Shown: positions 20,953-25,313 of the stretch, piece by piece
How the letters are laid out: every line of letters begins with the position of its first letter
Numbering within the stretch: position 1 is the stretch's first letter
From: Burkholderiales bacterium
Lineage (GTDB): Bacteria; Pseudomonadota; Gammaproteobacteria; Burkholderiales; SG8-39
Reading direction: 5' to 3'
Length of the DNA stretch: 25,313 nucleotides
Assembly (NCBI GenBank): GCA_020846575.1
Contig: JADLDQ010000141.1
Location: 1 to 25,313, forward strand
Notes under the pieces: model-generated
Told to the model about the DNA's origin: nothing
What the model saw: only the letters and a program-made list of their open reading frames with translations
Databases searched by the model: none
Translations under genes and position numbers: made by a program

Positions 20953-21275
20953 CGAGGCCGGCAGCGAAGCTGGCGCGCTTCGCTGCGGCGCTCGCGCTGT
21001 CCGGCTGCGCGGCGCTCCCGGTCGCGCCGCCGCTCTCCTCGCGCGCCGCGGGTGAAGCGTTCCGCGACTGCCCCGACTGCCCCGAGATGGTGGTGATCCC
21101 GCCGGGGCGCTTCGTGATGGGCACAGCGGACGAGGAGACGGACCGCTGGGAAGGCGGCCGCGAATCGCCGCGGCACACGGTGACGATCCCGTACCCCTTC
21201 GCCATCGGCCGCTACGAGCCGAGTGGTCCGGGACGAGCGGGAGTAGAAGGCCGGGGGAACCGCGTCGCGGCGTAA
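20949..21275 (+). pseudogene. Truncated formylglycine-generating-enzyme-like (SUMF1/FGE-sulfatase domain) lipoprotein gene
   Basis: A 108-residue frame whose TTG start overlaps the stop of the dehydrogenase gene (TTGA). Residues 1-20 look like a lipoprotein signal ending in the lipobox 'LSGC' (17-20). Residues 36-90 are the classic opening of FGE-sulfatase domains: 'FRDCPDCPEMVVIPPGRFVM', then 'GTADEETDRW', 'ESPRHTVTIPYPFAIGRYE'. The domain normally continues for about 200 residues with a 'W.....W' core and a final 'GFRVAR' motif. Here family similarity stops at residue 90 (about 21218) and unrelated residues run to a stop. A fragment resembling the family's last motif ('KGFSVAVR') appears in another frame near 21274-21297. 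I infer a large internal or 3' deletion. Product function is probably lost. Confidence 0.65.
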
Positions 21276-21280
21276 GGGCT

Positions 21281-21943
21281 TCAGCGTCGCCGTGCGCCAG
21301 GACTGCCGGCGCCGCGCGGCGGGGAAGGGTGCGGCGCGGAGGCGTGCGGCGCGGAGGCGTGCGGGCGGTCGAAGTCGCGCCGCGAAGGGCCTGGTCCGGC
21401 TTCGAGGGGCCGATGTTCTCGCCCGAATTCGCGCCCGAATTCGCGCCGGGACTGAGCCGGCAGGAATGCAGGACCGACCCGCATGCCGCTCACCGCCGGC
21501 CGCGCCAGCACCGGTCCGATCACGATGACCCGCTCGGGCGTGCCGAGCGGGTCGATCCAGATCCGTTCGCAGTCCACCCGCCGGGCGAGCACGCACTCGT
21601 CGTGGGCGCGCTGGCGCTGCTCGCGTTCAGCGCGTTCGTCCTGCTGCCGGCGCATGCGCTCGGCGCGCAGCGCCTGCTCCAGCTCCCCGATGCGCTCGCG
21701 CAGCGCGCCGTCGGGGTCGGGCCTGGGCATGGGCGGCGGGGTGTATGAACTCACGCGCTCGGGCACCGCCATCGCCTTGGCCGCGTTGCCCGAACCGGGC
21801 GGCGTGCCGGAGTAGTTCACCACGCCGCGTTCGTCCACCCACTTGTAGACCTCGGCCGCTGCCGTGATGCTCCACGAGGCGGCGCAGGCGGCGGCGATCA
21901 AGAGCGATCGCCCGATGCCGATATGCGGTAAGTCGACTCGCAT
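21281..21943 (-). CDS. DUF4124 domain envelope protein with coiled coil and repetitive tail
   Basis: A 220-residue protein. An N-terminal signal segment (hydrophobic residues 13-30, likely cut after 'ITAAA') precedes the DUF4124 motif 'EVYKWVDERGVVNYSGTPP' (31-49). Such domains occur in many beta/gammaproteobacterial envelope proteins of unknown role. Residues 80-118 form a charged coiled coil ('GELEQALRAERMRRQQDERA'). Two cysteines (117 and 125) flank a short beta region that includes 'RVIVIGPVLARP'. The C-terminal 50 residues are low-complexity, with tandem 'REFG' and 'HASAP' units. The ATG at 21943 has a weak SD (AGGGTAG). The gene runs towards the truncated FGE-like frame, and the ends lie only 5 bp apart, so the tail may have been altered by the same rearrangement. 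Confidence 0.82.
   Translation of the reverse strand: MRVDLPHIGIGRSLLIAAACAASWSITAAAEVYKWVDERGVVNYSGTPPGSGNAAKAMAVPERVSSYTPPPMPRPDPDGALRERIGELEQALRAERMRRQQDERAEREQRQRAHDECVLARRVDCERIWIDPLGTPERVIVIGPVLARPAVSGMRVGPAFLPAQSRREFGREFGREHRPLEAGPGPSRRDFDRPHASAPHASAPHPSPPRGAGSPGARRR
21329..21367. repeat. 15-bp in-frame tandem repeat in the DUF4124 gene
   Basis: The unit GTGCGGCGCGGAGGC occurs at 21329-21343 and 21344-21358 and continues partially (GTGCGGGCGG) to about 21367. On the coding (minus) strand it encodes the repeated 'HASAP' peptide near the C-terminus. The unit length is a multiple of three, so copy number can change without a frameshift. Confidence 0.85.
21421..21444. repeat. 12-bp in-frame tandem repeat in the DUF4124 gene
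   Basis: Two copies of GCCCGAATTCGC (21421-21432 and 21433-21444), encoding the repeated 'REFG' tetrapeptide on the minus strand. It is a second, independent in-frame duplication in the same C-terminal tail. Confidence 0.85.
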
Positions 21944-22072
21944 GCCGCTACCCTAGACCTGTGCCCCTACGAGGACAAGCGCGCGCATGCGAGCAACCGT
22001 AACGACCGGGCGCGCGGCTGTGCAATAGGTCGCAGTCGTAGCGCGGGCATCGCCGGGCACGAGTCATGGGCG

Positions 22073-22091
22073 TGTTACTATTCAAATACTT
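22073..22091 (+). promoter_or_regulatory. AT-rich promoter candidate for glmU-glmS
   Basis: The 196-bp gap between the divergent DUF4124 and glmU genes contains one AT-rich island, TTACTATTCAAATACTT (22075-22091), with two possible -10 boxes: TACTAT (22076-22081) and AATACT (22084-22089). No clear -35 was found. The island is 50-65 nt before the glmU ATG and is the only such stretch in the gap. Confidence 0.4.
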
Positions 22092-22139
22092 ACGCGAGCA
22101 TCCCGACCGCGTAATCCCCCAGTCACTTGCGGCATCGCC

Positions 22140-23501
22140 ATGAACGTCGTGATTCTGGCCGCAGGCCAGGGCAAGCGCATGCATTCGGACCTGCCCAAGG
22201 TCCTTCACCGGCTCGCCGGCCGCCCTCTTCTCGCCCATGTCATCGACACCGCCCGCCACCTTCGGGCCGGCCGTATCGTGGTGGTCTACGGACACGGGGG
22301 CGAGACGGTGCGCGAGGCCTTCCCCGAGCGTGACCTCGCCTGGGTGCGGCAGTCGCCGCAGCTCGGCACCGGGCACGCGCTGATCCAGGCGCTGCCGCTG
22401 CTCGATCGGGGTGACCCCACGCTGGTGCTGTACGGCGACGTACCGCTCACGCGCGTCGCGACACTGCAGGCGCTGTGCGCCTGCGCCCGCGGCGGCATGG
22501 CGGTGCTCACCGTGACGCTCGACGATCCCGCGAACTACGGCCGCATCGTGCGCGGCGCGGGCGGGGCGATCCGGCGCATCGTCGAGGAGAAGGACGCAAG
22601 CCCCGAGGAGCGCGCGCTCCGCGAGGTCAACACCGGCATCCTGGTCGCGCCCACGCGCGCGCTGGAACGCTGGCTCTCGCGCCTCTCGGCCGACAACGCG
22701 CAGAAGGAGTACTACCTCACCGACGTGGTGGCGATGGCGGTGGGCGACGGACTCCCGGTCGCCTCGGCGCACCCGGCGCACGACTGGGAGACGCTTGGCG
22801 TCAACAGCCGCGCACAGCTCGCGCAACTGGAGCGCATCCACCAGCGCGAGATCGCGAGCGCGCTGCTCGAGGCCGGCGTCGCGCTCGCCGACCCGGCGCG
22901 CATCGATGTACGCGGCAGCCTTTCCTGCGGCCGCGATTGCTCCATCGACGTGAACTGCGTGTTCGAGGGCGAGGTGGTGCTGGGCGATCGCGTCGTGGTG
23001 GGCGCCCACTGCGTGCTGCGCGACCTGCGGGTCGCCGCGGGCACCCGAATCCTGCCTTTCTGCCACCTGGAGGAAGCGGATATAGGCGCCGGCTGCCGCA
23101 TCGGCCCCTACACCCGTGTCCGTCCCGGGACGACGCTCGCCGAGGACGTGCACCTGGGCAACTTCGTCGAGGTGAAGGCGAGCGCCATCGCCGCGGGCAC
23201 CAAGGCGGGGCACCTGTCCTACCTCGGCGACAGCGAGATCGGCCGCAACGTCAACGTCGGCGCGGGCACCATCACCTGCAACTTCGACGGCCGGAACAAG
23301 TGGCGCACGGTGATCGAGGACGAGGTGTTCATCGGCTCGGACACACAACTGGTCGCACCGGTGCGCGTCGGGCGCGGCGCGACGCTGGGCGCGGGCACCA
23401 CGCTCACCGAGGACGCGCCGCCCGGACAGCTCACCTTCTCGCGCGTGCGCCAGGTGAGCAAGCCCGAGTGGGCGCGACCGGGAAAGAAATCCAAGGCGTG
23501 A
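22140..23501 (+). CDS. glmU: Bifunctional N-acetylglucosamine-1-phosphate uridyltransferase / glucosamine-1-phosphate acetyltransferase
   Basis: A 453-residue protein, against 456 in E. coli. The N-terminal uridyltransferase domain starts with 'VILAAGQGKRMHSDLPKVLH' (4-23) and contains 'QLGTGHAL', 'LYGDVPL' and 'EYYLTDVV'. The C-terminal half is a left-handed beta-helix of hexapeptide repeats with the acetyltransferase motif 'GHLSYLGDSEIG', in which His358 corresponds to the catalytic histidine, and 'NVGAGTITCNFDG'. It makes UDP-GlcNAc from glucosamine-1-phosphate, acetyl-CoA and UTP for peptidoglycan and lipopolysaccharide. The ATG at 22140 gives the standard N-terminus. glmS follows after 10 bp, forming an operon for consecutive steps of the pathway. 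All key motifs are intact. Confidence 0.98.
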   Translation: MNVVILAAGQGKRMHSDLPKVLHRLAGRPLLAHVIDTARHLRAGRIVVVYGHGGETVREAFPERDLAWVRQSPQLGTGHALIQALPLLDRGDPTLVLYGDVPLTRVATLQALCACARGGMAVLTVTLDDPANYGRIVRGAGGAIRRIVEEKDASPEERALREVNTGILVAPTRALERWLSRLSADNAQKEYYLTDVVAMAVGDGLPVASAHPAHDWETLGVNSRAQLAQLERIHQREIASALLEAGVALADPARIDVRGSLSCGRDCSIDVNCVFEGEVVLGDRVVVGAHCVLRDLRVAAGTRILPFCHLEEADIGAGCRIGPYTRVRPGTTLAEDVHLGNFVEVKASAIAAGTKAGHLSYLGDSEIGRNVNVGAGTITCNFDGRNKWRTVIEDEVFIGSDTQLVAPVRVGRGATLGAGTTLTEDAPPGQLTFSRVRQVSKPEWARPGKKSKA

Positions 23502-23511
23502 GGTAGCGAGC

Positions 23512-25313
<1,802 letters not shown>

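Noticed and set aside
23502..23511. glmS ribozyme or riboswitch before glmS
   Set aside because: The gap is only 10 bp after glmU and has no room for the structure.

Overview
The window is about 25 kb of very GC-rich DNA (around 68-70 % by eye) from a proteobacterium, most likely a betaproteobacterium of the Burkholderiales/Rhodocyclales type. The pointers are the C-terminus of a Bug/TctC-type tripartite transporter binding protein at the left edge, a DUF4124 protein, two '4,5-dihydroxyphthalate decarboxylase-like' proteins, a Cys-type SelO and a glmU-glmS pair. This placement comes from family knowledge and composition, not from a search. No rRNA, tRNA, CRISPR array or transposase gene was seen.

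Region 1 (1-4180): end of a Bug-type binding protein (+); a MaoC-like hydratase (-); a small exported protein (-) with a clear promoter and a textbook intrinsic terminator; a first dihydroxyphthalate-decarboxylase-like protein (-); a 586-bp control region with an inverted repeat and a sigma-54-like site; and an unrecognised 298-residue protein (+).

Region 2 (4181-12002, all +): a transporter island. Four major facilitator exporters (three of one subfamily, two of them about 87 % identical) surround an aldo/keto reductase and a double-domain dCTP deaminase. The deaminase gene is less GC-rich than its neighbours. Between the two near-identical transporters lies what looks like the 5' remnant of a zinc-dependent dehydrogenase gene.

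Region 3 (12278-15107): a divergent pair, an exported SAM-dependent methyltransferase (-) and the protein AMPylase SelO (+).

Region 4 (15226-20952): probable catabolic genes. The minus-strand genes run decarboxylase-like protein, FAD-dependent oxidoreductase, metal-dependent amidohydrolase/decarboxylase. A 2-hydroxymuconate-semialdehyde-type dehydrogenase (+) diverges from them over a palindromic -10 box. Together they suggest breakdown of an aromatic or ring-derived acid; the substrate is unknown. Inside the minus-strand unit sits a pair of 63-nt REP-like palindromes in opposite orientation. Their stems differ at several positions by compensatory base-pair changes, and I regard this as the most striking non-coding feature of the window.

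Region 5 (20949-25313): a truncated formylglycine-generating-enzyme-like lipoprotein gene, a DUF4124 protein with in-frame tandem repeats, and glmU-glmS for UDP-GlcNAc synthesis, with glmS cut by the window edge a few codons before its expected end.

I see no complete defence or mobile system. The unusual items are the covarying palindrome pair, the duplicated transporters around a compositionally distinct deaminase gene, and two gene remnants that mark past deletions.
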